The notes below the pieces were generated by a model. That model saw nothing but the letters and a program-made list of their open reading frames with translations. It was not told the DNA's origin and did no database searches. This document shows positions 1 to 11,573 of a stretch of DNA of 64,000 nucleotides, one piece after another; positions within the stretch are counted from its first letter, which is position 1, and each line of letters opens with the position of its first letter. A program made the position numbers and the translations under genes. This DNA comes from Nocardioides sp. BP30 (GTDB taxonomy: Bacteria > Actinomycetota > Actinomycetes > Propionibacteriales > Nocardioidaceae), in contig NZ_CP123620.1 in NCBI RefSeq assembly GCF_029873215.1, positions 2,666,001 through 2,730,000 of the forward strand, given 5' to 3'.

Positions 1-2
1 TG

Positions 3-821
3 GCTCAGGACATCGCCGACTTCGTCGCCACGTACGTCGGGGCGGTCCTGAGAGGAGTCGCCCTCCGGAGCGAGGCGATCCGGACGCATGAGGAGATCGC
101 CCTGCTGAACGCTCTGCGGGACGAGCGTCAGTTCCTCGCGACGGCGATCCACGAGCTCAGCAACTCGGTCGCCAGCATCGCCGGTTTCACCTGGGTCCTC
201 GAGCACGCGACGGGGACCCTCTCCGAGCGCCAGCACCAGCTCGTCGCCGCGGTCCGCCGCAATGCCGGCGACATGGGCGCTCTCGCCGCGGACATCCTGA
301 CGATGCTCAGCCGTGCGCCCGGCACGGCCCCGAGCGCGGGCTCGCACGAGCTGGTGGACCTGCGCACGGTGGTGAGTGCCCTCCGTGAACGGCTCCCGGT
401 CACCGCTGAGGCGGGACCGGAGCTCGTCTTCCAGCTCCCGGATCGACCGGTCGCCGTCGAGGGCGACCCCGAGCAGCTGCAGCGGATGCTCGCCAACGTG
501 CTCGGCAACGCCATCAAGTACACCCAGCCGGGAGGAACGGTCGTCTGCGCGCTGCACCGGCAGGGCGAGCACGCTCACCTCCAGGTGCGCGACAGCGGCA
601 TCGGCATCGAGGCCGCGGACGAGGCGCACGTCTTCCAGGGCTACTTCCGGGGCGCCAACGCGCGCGAGCAGGGCATCCCGGGCTCCGGTCTGGGTCTGGC
701 CATCGTGAAGGCCATCGCCGAGGAGCACGGCGGCCGGGTCTCGCTGGCGTCCAGGCTCGGCGCGGGCACGCAGGTACGGATCATCCTGCCGCTCGCCCAC
801 CCCGACGGGCCGCCGCCGTAG
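3..821 (+). CDS. sensor histidine kinase, C-terminal part (cut by window edge)
   Basis: Signal-transduction kinase. The frame is open to the left edge, so only the last 272 residues are present. The probable phosphoacceptor His is the codon at 150, in HELSNSVASI instead of the usual HELRTPL. The ATPase half is complete: N box (NVLGNAIKY, from 495), G1 (DSGIGI, from 591) and G2 (GSGLGLAIVK, from 681). No response-regulator gene follows, so the partner must be upstream of the window or elsewhere. Sensor input and transmembrane segments are not visible. The family assignment is firm; the signal is unknown. Confidence 0.9.
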   Translation, partial: AQDIADFVATYVGAVLRGVALRSEAIRTHEEIALLNALRDERQFLATAIHELSNSVASIAGFTWVLEHATGTLSERQHQLVAAVRRNAGDMGALAADILTMLSRAPGTAPSAGSHELVDLRTVVSALRERLPVTAEAGPELVFQLPDRPVAVEGDPEQLQRMLANVLGNAIKYTQPGGTVVCALHRQGEHAHLQVRDSGIGIEAADEAHVFQGYFRGANAREQGIPGSGLGLAIVKAIAEEHGGRVSLASRLGAGTQVRIILPLAHPDGPPP

Positions 822-839
822 CGAGAGGCGCTCCGGCCA

Positions 840-886
840 ACGCCCGGTCCGTCGAACGCCCGGTCCGTCGAGCACCGGTCCGTCGA
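840..886. repeat. three tandem copies of a 15-16 nt unit
   Basis: ACGCCCGGTCCGTCGA occurs twice head to tail (840-855, 856-871), followed by a third, slightly diverged copy (872-886). The array lies in the gap after the kinase gene and before the DUF5994 gene. It has no clear hairpin and its function is unknown. Confidence 0.7.
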
Positions 887-970
887 ATGCGCGCGTGTAG
901 AGTAGCCAGTTGAGTGTCCGGCGATGATGCCTCCGCCCGGGGGGTGGGCGTCGGTCGAGAGGCGGGCGTC

Positions 971-1531
971 ATGGTGACGTCGAAGGTGTCAGCTCCCTCC
1001 GAGGCGCCCGTGCGGGCCCGCGGTTCGGTGAGGCTCCGGCTGGCACGAAGCGGCGCCCCGGGCCGTCTGGACGGTGGCTGGTGGCCACGCAGCCACGATG
1101 TCGCGCTCGAGACGATCGCCCTGGCGGACCACTTCCCGTCGCGGTTCGGCCGGATCGTGCGGGTCGAGCTCTCGTCGCACGACTGGGAGTCCGCGCACCA
1201 CGATCTGGCGGCCGCCGGTAGTCGCGTGGCGGTCGACGTGCTTCCCGCGGCGGAGCGCCATATCGCGCGGCTGACGATGTCGGACCGGACCGTCCTCTCG
1301 CTGCTCGTCGTTCCTCCCGGGTTCTCCCCCGACCAGGGTGAGGAAGCACTGCTGGCGGCGGCCACGTCGGGCAACGCGCACTCGGCCGCCGACCTGCTCG
1401 AGGAGGTCACCGACGGCCCGGACATCGACCCGGAGGATCGCTGGATCGACGGCGACGAATCCTGGTCGCGACCCGGCGCCGTACCGAGCCCGCTCCCGAC
1501 GCCGACGCACGCGATCACCCGCGGAACCTGA
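971..1531 (+). CDS. DUF5994 family protein
   Basis: Protein of 186 residues and unknown biochemical role. It carries the family hallmark DGGWWPRS followed by a short region ending in GRIVRVELSSHDW. I chose the ATG at 971 because GAGAGG precedes it by 8 nt; a GTG at 914 in the same frame has no ribosome site. The C-terminal 60 residues are acidic and proline-rich and look disordered. A small ORF follows after 2 nt, suggesting an operon. A second DUF5994 gene lies at 2872-3378 on the other strand. The family is recognised from the WWPRS core only. Confidence 0.75.
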   Translation: MVTSKVSAPSEAPVRARGSVRLRLARSGAPGRLDGGWWPRSHDVALETIALADHFPSRFGRIVRVELSSHDWESAHHDLAAAGSRVAVDVLPAAERHIARLTMSDRTVLSLLVVPPGFSPDQGEEALLAAATSGNAHSAADLLEEVTDGPDIDPEDRWIDGDESWSRPGAVPSPLPTPTHAITRGT

Positions 1532-1533
1532 CA

Positions 1534-1758
1534 GTGGCCAGCCTCGTGCTCCGGGTCCGGCTGGTCAGCGGCGACCGCGTCGACGTCACCTTCGAGGACG
1601 CCGGCGGGCTCGACGAGACCCAGTTGCTCGACCACGTCGTCACGACGCTGTCGGAGGAGGCCGGGGTGCTTCGCTGCCGGCACGGCGACCGTCTGTTGGT
1701 GCTGTACGGCAGGGGCGTCGCAGCAGTCGAGGTGGCCCCGCGGGGCGCTGTCCTGTGA
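1534..1758 (+). CDS. small hypothetical protein (74 aa)
   Basis: Starts with GTG 2 nt after the stop of the DUF5994 gene, so it is probably co-translated with it. The residues alternate between hydrophobic and charged in a way that suggests a small beta-rich fold, with no signal peptide, membrane segment or known motif. Third positions are almost all G or C, which supports real coding. I do not recognise it. The next gene converges on it. Confidence 0.55.
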   Translation: MASLVLRVRLVSGDRVDVTFEDAGGLDETQLLDHVVTTLSEEAGVLRCRHGDRLLVLYGRGVAAVEVAPRGAVL

Positions 1759-1789
1759 GGGACGCTGCGCTGACGCCGTTGGGCGGCTC

Positions 1790-2872
1790 CTACCCGTGCA
1801 CCGTCGCCCCCACCCGATGCATGTGGGTGATCGCCGCACGGTAGGAGCCGAGGGCACTGCACTCGACGTAGGGGATGTCGCGCTCGACGCAGAAGGCACG
1901 CACCAGCGGCTGCGCGAAGCGGAGGTTGGACCGCGGCATGCTCGGGAAGAGGTGGTGCTCGATCTGGTAGTTGAGCCCGCCGAGCAGCGCGTCGGTCACC
2001 GGGCCGCCGCGTACGTTGCGCGACGTGAGCACCTGCCGCAGCAGCGGATCCTGCGCCTGTTCGTCGGACAGGATCGGCATGCCCTTGTGGTTGGGCGCGA
2101 AGGAGCAGCCCAGGTAGAGACCCTGCACGCTCTTGTGCAGGATGAGGAAGACGATCGCCTGCGGCCAGCTCATCGTCAGGGCGAGCAGCACGCCGTACCC
2201 GGCGAAGTGAGCGGCCAGCAGCGTCGCCTCCGCCGCCCGGAGGCGCAGGTTCGGCACGACGAGCGCCCGCACGCTGGAGATGTGCAGATTGACCGCCTCC
2301 AGGCTCAACAGCGGGAAGAAGAGCGCTGCCTGATGGCGGGTCCACCAGGCGCCGACGCCGCGGCGCCCCGCACCCTGGCTGGGGTGCCAGATCAGGGCGC
2401 CAGCGCGGACGTCCGGGTCGGAGGCCAGATCGTTGGGATGCGCGTGGTGGGCGTTGTGCTTGCGCACCCACCAGTCATAGCTCAGGCCGCTGAGGAGATT
2501 GCCGACCAGCAGCCCGAGCACCCTGCTGCCCATCGCGCTCCGGGTGATCTGACGGTGGCCGAGGTCGTGGCCCAGGAAGCTGAACCGGGTCGCGATCACC
2601 GCGAGCAGGGGCGCAGCTACGAGGATCCACCACGAGTCGCGCAGGGCCGTCATGAGCATCACGACCGCGACCAGGACGAGCAGGAGGGCGACCGCGTGCG
2701 CCGCGAAGGCCGACGGGTGCCGGCGCAGGAGGCCGGCGGTGCGCACCTGGCGGGTCAGGTCGCCATAGCCGCCGCTGTAGGTGACCCCGGCGCACGATGC
2801 CTCGCCCGGACCGCCGGCGGCTCCCCCGGCCTCGCCCACCATGACGGGTACGTCGCCGCGCGACCCGGGCAT
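1790..2872 (-). CDS. membrane fatty acid desaturase
   Basis: Di-iron integral membrane desaturase that introduces a double bond into an acyl chain (360 aa). All three histidine boxes are present: HDLGH (102-106), HNAHH (139-143) and QIEHH (303-307). The last is the form found in front-end and linoleoyl-CoA-type desaturases. Hydrophobic stretches flank the boxes. The start is set by the stop of the upstream DUF5994 gene: the two share the A of TGATG, so translation is coupled. The reading frame extends 32 codons further upstream, but that part overlaps DUF5994. Acyl substrate and regiospecificity cannot be read from the sequence. Confidence 0.9.
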   Translation of the reverse strand: MPGSRGDVPVMVGEAGGAAGGPGEASCAGVTYSGGYGDLTRQVRTAGLLRRHPSAFAAHAVALLLVLVAVVMLMTALRDSWWILVAAPLLAVIATRFSFLGHDLGHRQITRSAMGSRVLGLLVGNLLSGLSYDWWVRKHNAHHAHPNDLASDPDVRAGALIWHPSQGAGRRGVGAWWTRHQAALFFPLLSLEAVNLHISSVRALVVPNLRLRAAEATLLAAHFAGYGVLLALTMSWPQAIVFLILHKSVQGLYLGCSFAPNHKGMPILSDEQAQDPLLRQVLTSRNVRGGPVTDALLGGLNYQIEHHLFPSMPRSNLRFAQPLVRAFCVERDIPYVECSALGSYRAAITHMHRVGATVHG

Positions 2873-3378
2873 CACTGGTCGCCTGGAAGCGGAAGGTCGG
2901 GCCGATGCGTGGGTGGGTGGCCGCGGCCGGGCTCGGAGCGAGGCGAGGGTCCGCCCTCGTTGTCCCACACGGCGAAGGACTCCTCGCCGCCGCCTGCCGA
3001 CGGCGCGGCGGGCGCGGCGGGGCCGGCCGCGTCATCGAGGAGGACGGCGGCGCGTGCCTGTGCTGTCGCCGAAGGGATGACGCCGATCGGGATGCGCCGG
3101 CCGTCGAGCATCGTCAGCACCAGGCGATGGGTGTCGTCCTGGGGGAAGCACCCGGTCTTGATCCGGCGCCCGGCCACCGGCGCGGATCTCGGACGGTCGT
3201 CCCAGTCCGGAGGCGAGTACAGCACACGCACGATCCGGCCCGCCTCGGTGGGCCAGGATGCGAAGAGATCCGCGAGCTCGGAACCCAGCACGCGACTACG
3301 CGGCCACCAGGCACCGAGGATCGGGCGCTGGTCGGGACCCATCCGAAGGACGAATCGCGGGGACGCATTCATGGCCAT
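2872..3378 (-). CDS. DUF5994 family protein
   Basis: Second copy of the family in this window (168 aa), with the same core: LGAWWPRSR, then GRIVRVLYSPPDWDDRP. The C-terminal 50 residues are proline/glycine-rich and probably disordered. Its stop overlaps the desaturase start (TGATG), so the two products are made together and may act together. ATG at 3378 has GAGG upstream; ATG at 3372 is an alternative. An 11-bp direct repeat lies 45 nt upstream of the start. Function unknown. Confidence 0.75.
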   Translation of the reverse strand: MAMNASPRFVLRMGPDQRPILGAWWPRSRVLGSELADLFASWPTEAGRIVRVLYSPPDWDDRPRSAPVAGRRIKTGCFPQDDTHRLVLTMLDGRRIPIGVIPSATAQARAAVLLDDAAGPAAPAAPSAGGGEESFAVWDNEGGPSPRSEPGRGHPPTHRPDLPLPGDQ

Positions 3379-3422
3379 GGAGCCACCACCTCAGGGTTGC
3401 TGCATCGCCCGTCTCACCATGG

Positions 3423-3444
3423 TCCGGAGCAAATCCGGAGCAAT
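3423..3444. repeat. direct repeat one helical turn apart upstream of the DUF5994-desaturase pair
   Basis: TCCGGAGCAA occurs at 3423-3432 and again at 3434-3443, so the unit repeats every 11 bp. It lies upstream of the minus-strand pair. Spacing of one helical turn is typical of tandem binding by a dimeric activator. No protein can be assigned. Confidence 0.4.
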
Positions 3445-3510
3445 TGCAGTTCTGCCTCCAGCCTACTGTGCGGGTGCACGGATCCGGCCTCGCCGTGCGA
3501 GGACATCCCG

Positions 3511-3759
3511 CTAGCGGTAGCGGCCTCCCGGGTCCGGAGCCTCGGCCGACTCCTCGGACCCGAGGACCACGGCTGCTGCGATGTGCCGCCAGGCCACCAC
3601 GAGCGTGGTCGGCAGCTGGGACCCGGGGTCGACGATGGCGAGGTGGCCCGTCGCGTCCTGACCGACCCGGCTGATCTCGTTCTCGACAGCTGCCAGGCCG
3701 TCCTGAGCGATCTCCCAGCGCTGGGTCCACCCCAGCCCGTACAACAGCACGTAAGCCAT
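3511..3759 (-). CDS. small hypothetical protein (82 aa)
   Basis: The start is the ATG at 3759, because AGGAGGAG lies just upstream; the frame itself stays open further up. The product begins MAYVLLYGLGWTQRWE and is rich in hydrophobic and small residues, with no clear membrane span, metal site or catalytic motif. It stands alone between a DUF5994 gene and a small membrane protein gene. Not recognised. Confidence 0.55.
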   Translation of the reverse strand: MAYVLLYGLGWTQRWEIAQDGLAAVENEISRVGQDATGHLAIVDPGSQLPTTLVVAWRHIAAAVVLGSEESAEAPDPGGRYR

Positions 3760-3963
3760 GAGCGCTCTCCTCCTGTCGAGAAGCGCCGTTGTGTCGCCAG
3801 GCACCGCACCGCCCGCTCTGCCCACTCCGATCACGGCGGTCCGGTCGCGTGCCAGGCGCGCCGCTTCGCTCGCTGTCGACTCTACGCGCTGGTTCGCGCG
3901 GCGAGGCACCGCCGCCGGGGCCTCGGAGACGACGAGGCCGAGGCTGACCGCCTCCGTCGGCCT

Positions 3964-4167
3964 TCAGTGCCGCTTCTGGACCAGCACGACGTAACCCAGC
4001 GCCACGCCGAGCCCGGCGACGATCGGCCCGAACGACTGCGTCACGCCTGCGGTGCCGAACGTCCAGATCGCGCCGAGGACGACCATCGCCAGGGCGACGA
4101 GCGACCACATCACCTTCGCGGCGACGTTCGGGCTGCCGTAGCGGTTCCCGAGGTCGGGTCGGGTCAT
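3964..4167 (-). CDS. small membrane protein (67 aa)
   Basis: Two hydrophobic segments of about 18-20 residues (roughly 17-36 and 45-62) are joined by a short polar loop, after a charged N-terminus. It begins 7 nt after the metH stop with GAGG in front of the ATG, so it is probably expressed with metH. No known family signature is visible, and a link to methionine synthesis would be guesswork. Confidence 0.65.
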   Translation of the reverse strand: MTRPDLGNRYGSPNVAAKVMWSLVALAMVVLGAIWTFGTAGVTQSFGPIVAGLGVALGYVVLVQKRH

Positions 4168-4174
4168 CGTCGCC

Positions 4175-7897
<3,723 letters not shown>

Positions 7898-7968
7898 GCA
7901 GTCATTCTCCCATCGCGGGTTTGCCAACCCCGAATCGTGTCCGCGACCGCGCTCCGCCAGCGGCCGAC

Positions 7969-7974
7969 TAGGGT
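7969..7974 (+). promoter_or_regulatory. -10 box of a leaderless promoter (PAC2 gene)
   Basis: TAGGGT ends 7 nt before the GTG start, placing transcription start at or next to the start codon. It lies in the 84-bp divergent gap with metH. Confidence 0.6.
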
Positions 7975-7981
7975 GAAGGGT

Positions 7982-8830
7982 GTGATCGAGCTGCAGCAGA
8001 CCCGCGACCTCGTCGACCCCGTGGTGATCGCGGCGTTCGAGGGATGGAACGACGCGGCCGACGCGGCCACGGGGGTGATCGACCACCTCATCGAGGTGTG
8101 GAACGCCCAGGTGGTGGGCGCGCTCGATCCGGAGGACTACTACGACTTCCAGGTCAACCGACCCCGTGTCGGGATCGATGAGTCCGGCCGGCGCAGCATC
8201 ACCTGGCCGACCACCCAGATCGCCGTGGCCTCGCCGCCCGACCTCAAGCGCGATGTCATCCTGATCCGCGGCATCGAGCCCTCGATGAGGTGGCGACAGT
8301 TCACCGCCGAGCTGCTGGCGGCCACCGACGAGCTCGGCGGTCGGTTCATCGTGACCCTCGGCGCGCTGCTCGCCGACACCCCGCACACCCGGCCGATCCC
8401 GGTCAACGGCACGGCCTCCGATTCCGACCTCGCCGATCGCCTCGATCTGGAGGAGCCGACCTACGAGGGTCCCAGCGGCATCGTGGGGGTGCTCCAGGAC
8501 GCCTCCACCAGCCTCGGCCTGCCCGGCGTGTCCTACTGGGCGGCGGTCCCGCACTACGTCGCGCAACCGCCGTGTCCCAAGGCGACGCTGGCCCTGGTCG
8601 GTCGGCTCGAGGAGCTGCTCGACTGCTCGATCCCGCTCGGCGACCTGCCCGAGGACGCGCGGGCATGGGAGCGCGGGGTGGACGAGCTGGCCGAGGAGGA
8701 CGAGGACATCGCCGACTACGTCCGATCGCTGGAGGAGACCCGCGACACCGCCGACCTGCCGGAGGCCTCCGGCGAGGCGATCGCGCGCGAGTTCGAGCGC
8801 TACCTCAAGCGCCGGGGGGACGACAGCTGA
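7982..8830 (+). CDS. PAC2 family protein
   Basis: Conserved actinobacterial protein of 282 residues related to proteasome-assembly chaperone 2. It starts [30 protein letters not shown], the family's N-terminal pattern, with a mid-region around [18 protein letters not shown] and an acidic C-terminal tail. Its role in bacteria is not settled; a chaperone-like role is inferred from the fold. The GTG at 7982 is chosen because a -10 hexamer sits 7 nt upstream. It is divergent from metH and convergent with mshC across a strong hairpin. Confidence 0.85.
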   Translation: MIELQQTRDLVDPVVIAAFEGWNDAADAATGVIDHLIEVWNAQVVGALDPEDYYDFQVNRPRVGIDESGRRSITWPTTQIAVASPPDLKRDVILIRGIEPSMRWRQFTAELLAATDELGGRFIVTLGALLADTPHTRPIPVNGTASDSDLADRLDLEEPTYEGPSGIVGVLQDASTSLGLPGVSYWAAVPHYVAQPPCPKATLALVGRLEELLDCSIPLGDLPEDARAWERGVDELAEEDEDIADYVRSLEETRDTADLPEASGEAIAREFERYLKRRGDDS

Positions 8831-8841
8831 GAGGTCACCTT

Positions 8842-8884
8842 CTGCGGGTCGAGTGGCCCGTTCCGGTGGACACTCGACCCGCAG
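8842..8884. terminator. bidirectional terminator hairpin
   Basis: A perfect 14-bp stem (CTGCGGGTCGAGTG at 8842-8855 with its complement at 8871-8884) encloses a 15-nt loop between the convergent PAC2 and mshC genes. There is no long T run, as is common in high-GC actinobacteria. Confidence 0.75.
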
Positions 8885-8900
8885 GACGTGACGTCTCGGC

Positions 8901-10151
8901 TCAGAGCTTGAGGCCGAGGGCTGCGTCCAGGAGCACGGCGATCTGGTCGGCCGCCCGCTCGTCGCCGGTCTCGGCCAGATGGCCCGCGACACCGAGGGTG
9001 GCGTCGACCCACGCCTGGATCGCCGCGACCGCGCGCGGCGCGTCCAGGTCGTCGGCGAGGGCGGTCAGCACCTCCTCGACCACCGGCGCCGCGGCGGCGC
9101 CGCGACCGAGGACGAGGGCCTTGCGCCACTGTCCGACGGTGTCGACCGCGTCGAAGAGCAGGTCGTCGGTCCACTCCCAGTCGCTGCGGTAGTGGTGCCG
9201 CAGCAGGACCAGGCGGATCGCCATCGGATCGATCTCGGCGTTGCGCAGCGCCGAGACGAAGACCAGGTTGCCCTTGGACTTCGACATCTTCTCGCCCAGG
9301 TATCCGACCATGCCGCAGTGCACGTAGGCCTGGGCGAACGGCGCGCTCGCGTCGACCACCTGAGCGTGCGAGGCGCACATCTCGTGGTGCGGGAAGATCA
9401 GGTCGGAGCCGCCGCCCTGGACGGTGAAGCCGGCACCGAGGTGCTCGCGGGCGATGGCCGCGCACTCGACGTGCCAGCCCGGCCGGCCCCTGCCCCAGGG
9501 CGAGTCCCAGGACGGCTCGCCGGGACGCTCGCCACGCCACACCAGCGGGTCGAGCGGGTCCTTCTTGCCCGCCCGGTCGGGGTCGCCGCCGCGCTGCGGG
9601 AAGATCTCGAGCATCTGCTCACGGCTGTAGTGGGACTCCTCGCCGAACGCGCTGTCGGCAGCGACGGAGAAGTAGAGGTCGTCCTCGACGCGGTAGATCG
9701 CGCCGGCGTCGTCGAGTCGCTGGATCAGCTCCAGGACCAGCGGGATCGACTCCACCGCACCGGTGTAGTCGTCCGGCGGCAGGACGCGCAGCGCTTCCAT
9801 GTCCTGGCGGAACAGCTCGGTCTCGCGCTCGGCCAGCTCGCGCCAGTCGACCTTGACCTTCTCGGCCCGCTCGAGCAGCGGGTCGTCCACGTCGGTGACG
9901 TTCTGGGCGTAGGCGACCCGCAGGCCGGCGTTGCGCCAGGCGCGGTTCAGCAGGTCGAAGGCGACATAGGTGTTCGCGTGTCCCATGTGGGTGGCGTCGT
10001 ACGGCGTGATGCCGCACACGTAGAGCGAGGCAGGGAGCCCGGCCGCGGCCGCGCCGACCTCGACGACGGCGTTGCGGGAGGTGTCGAAGAGTCGCACCGC
10101 CGGTCCGGAGATCGGCAGGGCGGGGACCTCGGGTGCAGACCAGGCTCGCAT
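8901..10151 (-). CDS. mshC: mycothiol synthesis cysteine ligase MshC
   Basis: Joins L-cysteine to glucosaminyl-inositol using ATP, the third step of mycothiol synthesis (416 aa). It descends from cysteinyl-tRNA synthetase but lacks the tRNA-binding C-terminus. It has the zinc cysteine in [10 protein letters not shown] (C46), the HIGH-type motif THMGHA (54-59) and EKMSKSKGN (about 286). The length and the [10 protein letters not shown] form separate MshC from CysS. It is last in a run with TIGR03843, DUF3090 and the histidine phosphatase, and has its own -10 box 6 nt before the ATG. Confidence 0.95.
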   Translation of the reverse strand: MRAWSAPEVPALPISGPAVRLFDTSRNAVVEVGAAAAGLPASLYVCGITPYDATHMGHANTYVAFDLLNRAWRNAGLRVAYAQNVTDVDDPLLERAEKVKVDWRELAERETELFRQDMEALRVLPPDDYTGAVESIPLVLELIQRLDDAGAIYRVEDDLYFSVAADSAFGEESHYSREQMLEIFPQRGGDPDRAGKKDPLDPLVWRGERPGEPSWDSPWGRGRPGWHVECAAIAREHLGAGFTVQGGGSDLIFPHHEMCASHAQVVDASAPFAQAYVHCGMVGYLGEKMSKSKGNLVFVSALRNAEIDPMAIRLVLLRHHYRSDWEWTDDLLFDAVDTVGQWRKALVLGRGAAAAPVVEEVLTALADDLDAPRAVAAIQAWVDATLGVAGHLAETGDERAADQIAVLLDAALGLKL

Positions 10152-10157
10152 GGTCGA

Positions 10158-10163
10158 AGCCTA
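10158..10163 (-). promoter_or_regulatory. -10 box of a leaderless promoter (mshC)
   Basis: TAGGCT ends 6 nt before the ATG, in the 23-bp gap after the TIGR03843 gene. mshC can therefore be transcribed independently of that gene. Confidence 0.6.
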
Positions 10164-10174
10164 GGACAGACCGC

Positions 10175-10960
10175 TCAGAAGGGTGGCCACGGGATCACGT
10201 GCCAGTCGGTGTCGGGCTCGGGCAGCATGCCCGCGGCGAGCAACCGGTCGCACCGGAGGGCCAGCGCCTCCAGGTCCCAGAAGGCGAGATACTCCCCCAG
10301 CAGACCGCCCTCGGGGCCCTCGAGCGCCGCCCGCACCCGCCGTACGACCTCGATCTCCTCGTCGGTCAGCGGCTCGCCCATCCAACCCCAGAGCACGGTG
10401 CGGAGCTTGGGCTCACGGTGGAAGGTCAGGCCGTGGTCGCAGCCGTACCGGTGGCCGCCGACCATCTCCAGCACGTGTCCGCCCTTGCGATCGGCGTTGT
10501 TGGCGAGGACGTCGAAGACGGCCATCCGCCGCAGCGCGAGGGTGTCCTCGTGGACCAGCGAGACCGGTTCGTCGCGCGCACCGACGCCGTCGAAGACGTG
10601 CAGGTAGCCGGCCGGCACCCGGCCGCCTGGCACCAGGGTGACGGCCTCCTGTGCCGGGTCCACCTCGCACCAGCGCTGCACCATGCCGATGCCGTGCGGC
10701 CCGTCGCGCAGCCACGTCTCCGGCACGACGTCCCACCCGGTGAGCTCCGAGAGCAGGTACGCCGCCACCTCCCGGTGGGCGAGATTCCCGTCCGGGAAGT
10801 CCCACAGCGGCCGCTCGCCGCGGATCGGCTTGTAGACGACGGCCGTCTCCGTCCCCGCCGCCGAGCGCAGCGAGGCCAGGAACGTCGCGTTCGAGGCGCT
10901 GGTGATGCGACCGTGCAGGACCAGCTCCTCGTCGTCCCGTTCGGGAACGGGTTCGCTCAT
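10175..10960 (-). CDS. TIGR03843 / SCO1662-type protein, lipid-kinase-like
   Basis: Conserved actinobacterial protein (261 aa) with features of the PI3/4-kinase and HipA-like kinase fold: a lysine in VVYKPIRGE, a catalytic-loop-like stretch NNADRKGGH and a DFG-like CDHGLTFH. The substrate is unknown. Members of this family usually lie beside mshC and DUF3090, as here. Of two nearby ATGs I chose 10960, because AGGA is 10 nt upstream of it but only 1 nt from the ATG at 10969. The gap to DUF3090 is 19 nt. Kinase activity is inferred from motifs, not shown. Confidence 0.8.
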   Translation of the reverse strand: MSEPVPERDDEELVLHGRITSASNATFLASLRSAAGTETAVVYKPIRGERPLWDFPDGNLAHREVAAYLLSELTGWDVVPETWLRDGPHGIGMVQRWCEVDPAQEAVTLVPGGRVPAGYLHVFDGVGARDEPVSLVHEDTLALRRMAVFDVLANNADRKGGHVLEMVGGHRYGCDHGLTFHREPKLRTVLWGWMGEPLTDEEIEVVRRVRAALEGPEGGLLGEYLAFWDLEALALRCDRLLAAGMLPEPDTDWHVIPWPPF

Positions 10961-10979
10961 GGCCGCCATGTCCTGTGGC

Positions 10980-11561
10980 TCACTGGTCGTCGGCGATGCG
11001 TCGCTTGAAGCCGTTGGCCCGTACGCAGAGGTGACCGTTGGGATCGATCGGTCCGCCGCAGAAGGGGCAGGAGGGCCGGCCGGCGTCGACGACGAGCGCC
11101 GCACGCTTGACGAAGGCCCGCGCGTGCGCCGGCTCCAGCCGGACCAGCATCATCTCGTCCGGCTCCGCGTCGTCGGACTCCTCGGGGACCGCGGTCTCCT
11201 CGCCTCCGGTCAGGGTCTCCTCGACCGGGAAGATCTCGATCACGACCCGCTCGTCGTCGGGGTCCCAGGAGAGCGTCATCGTGCCGACGCGGAACTCCTC
11301 GGCGATCGGCTGCTCGAGCGGGCCGTTGTCGTCCAGCCCGTACGGCGCCACCGCCGGCACCACCGAGCTGGCCTCGCGCATGACGTCGTCGAGCAGCTCG
11401 TCGACGCGCTCGGCGAGGACGGCCACCTGCTGCTTCTCGAGCGCGACGCTGACCACCAGGGTGCCGACGCGTGCCTGCAGGAAGAACGTGCGGGCGCCGG
11501 GCTCGCCGACGGTCCCGACGACGAATCGCTCGGGCGGGTCGAATGCGTGGACGACGGGCAT
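10980..11561 (-). CDS. DUF3090 family protein
   Basis: Actinobacterial protein of unknown function (193 aa), beginning VVHAFDPPERFVVGTVGEPG. It ends in a small zinc-ribbon-like patch with C165, C168, H177 and C179 (CPFCGG then HLC). The family occurs with the histidine phosphatase upstream and the TIGR03843 protein downstream, as here. Its start codon is 9 nt from the phosphatase stop, and that stop codon forms part of its -10 box. Metal binding is an inference. Confidence 0.9.
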   Translation of the reverse strand: MPVVHAFDPPERFVVGTVGEPGARTFFLQARVGTLVVSVALEKQQVAVLAERVDELLDDVMREASSVVPAVAPYGLDDNGPLEQPIAEEFRVGTMTLSWDPDDERVVIEIFPVEETLTGGEETAVPEESDDAEPDEMMLVRLEPAHARAFVKRAALVVDAGRPSCPFCGGPIDPNGHLCVRANGFKRRIADDQ

Positions 11562-11567
11562 GGCTCC

Positions 11568-11573
11568 AGCCTA
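11568..11573 (-). promoter_or_regulatory. -10 box of a leaderless promoter (DUF3090); contains the upstream stop codon
   Basis: TAGGCT ends 6 nt before the ATG. Its first three bases are the TAG stop of the histidine phosphatase gene. Confidence 0.6.

Noticed and set aside
7898-7981. Cobalamin riboswitch before metH
   Set aside because: The gap is only 84 bp and shows no B12-box-like sequence; metH has a normal ribosome site.
7898-8992. Extension of the metH frame 365 codons upstream
   Set aside because: It is antisense to the PAC2 gene, has no MetH similarity, and a good ribosome site lies before ATG 7897.
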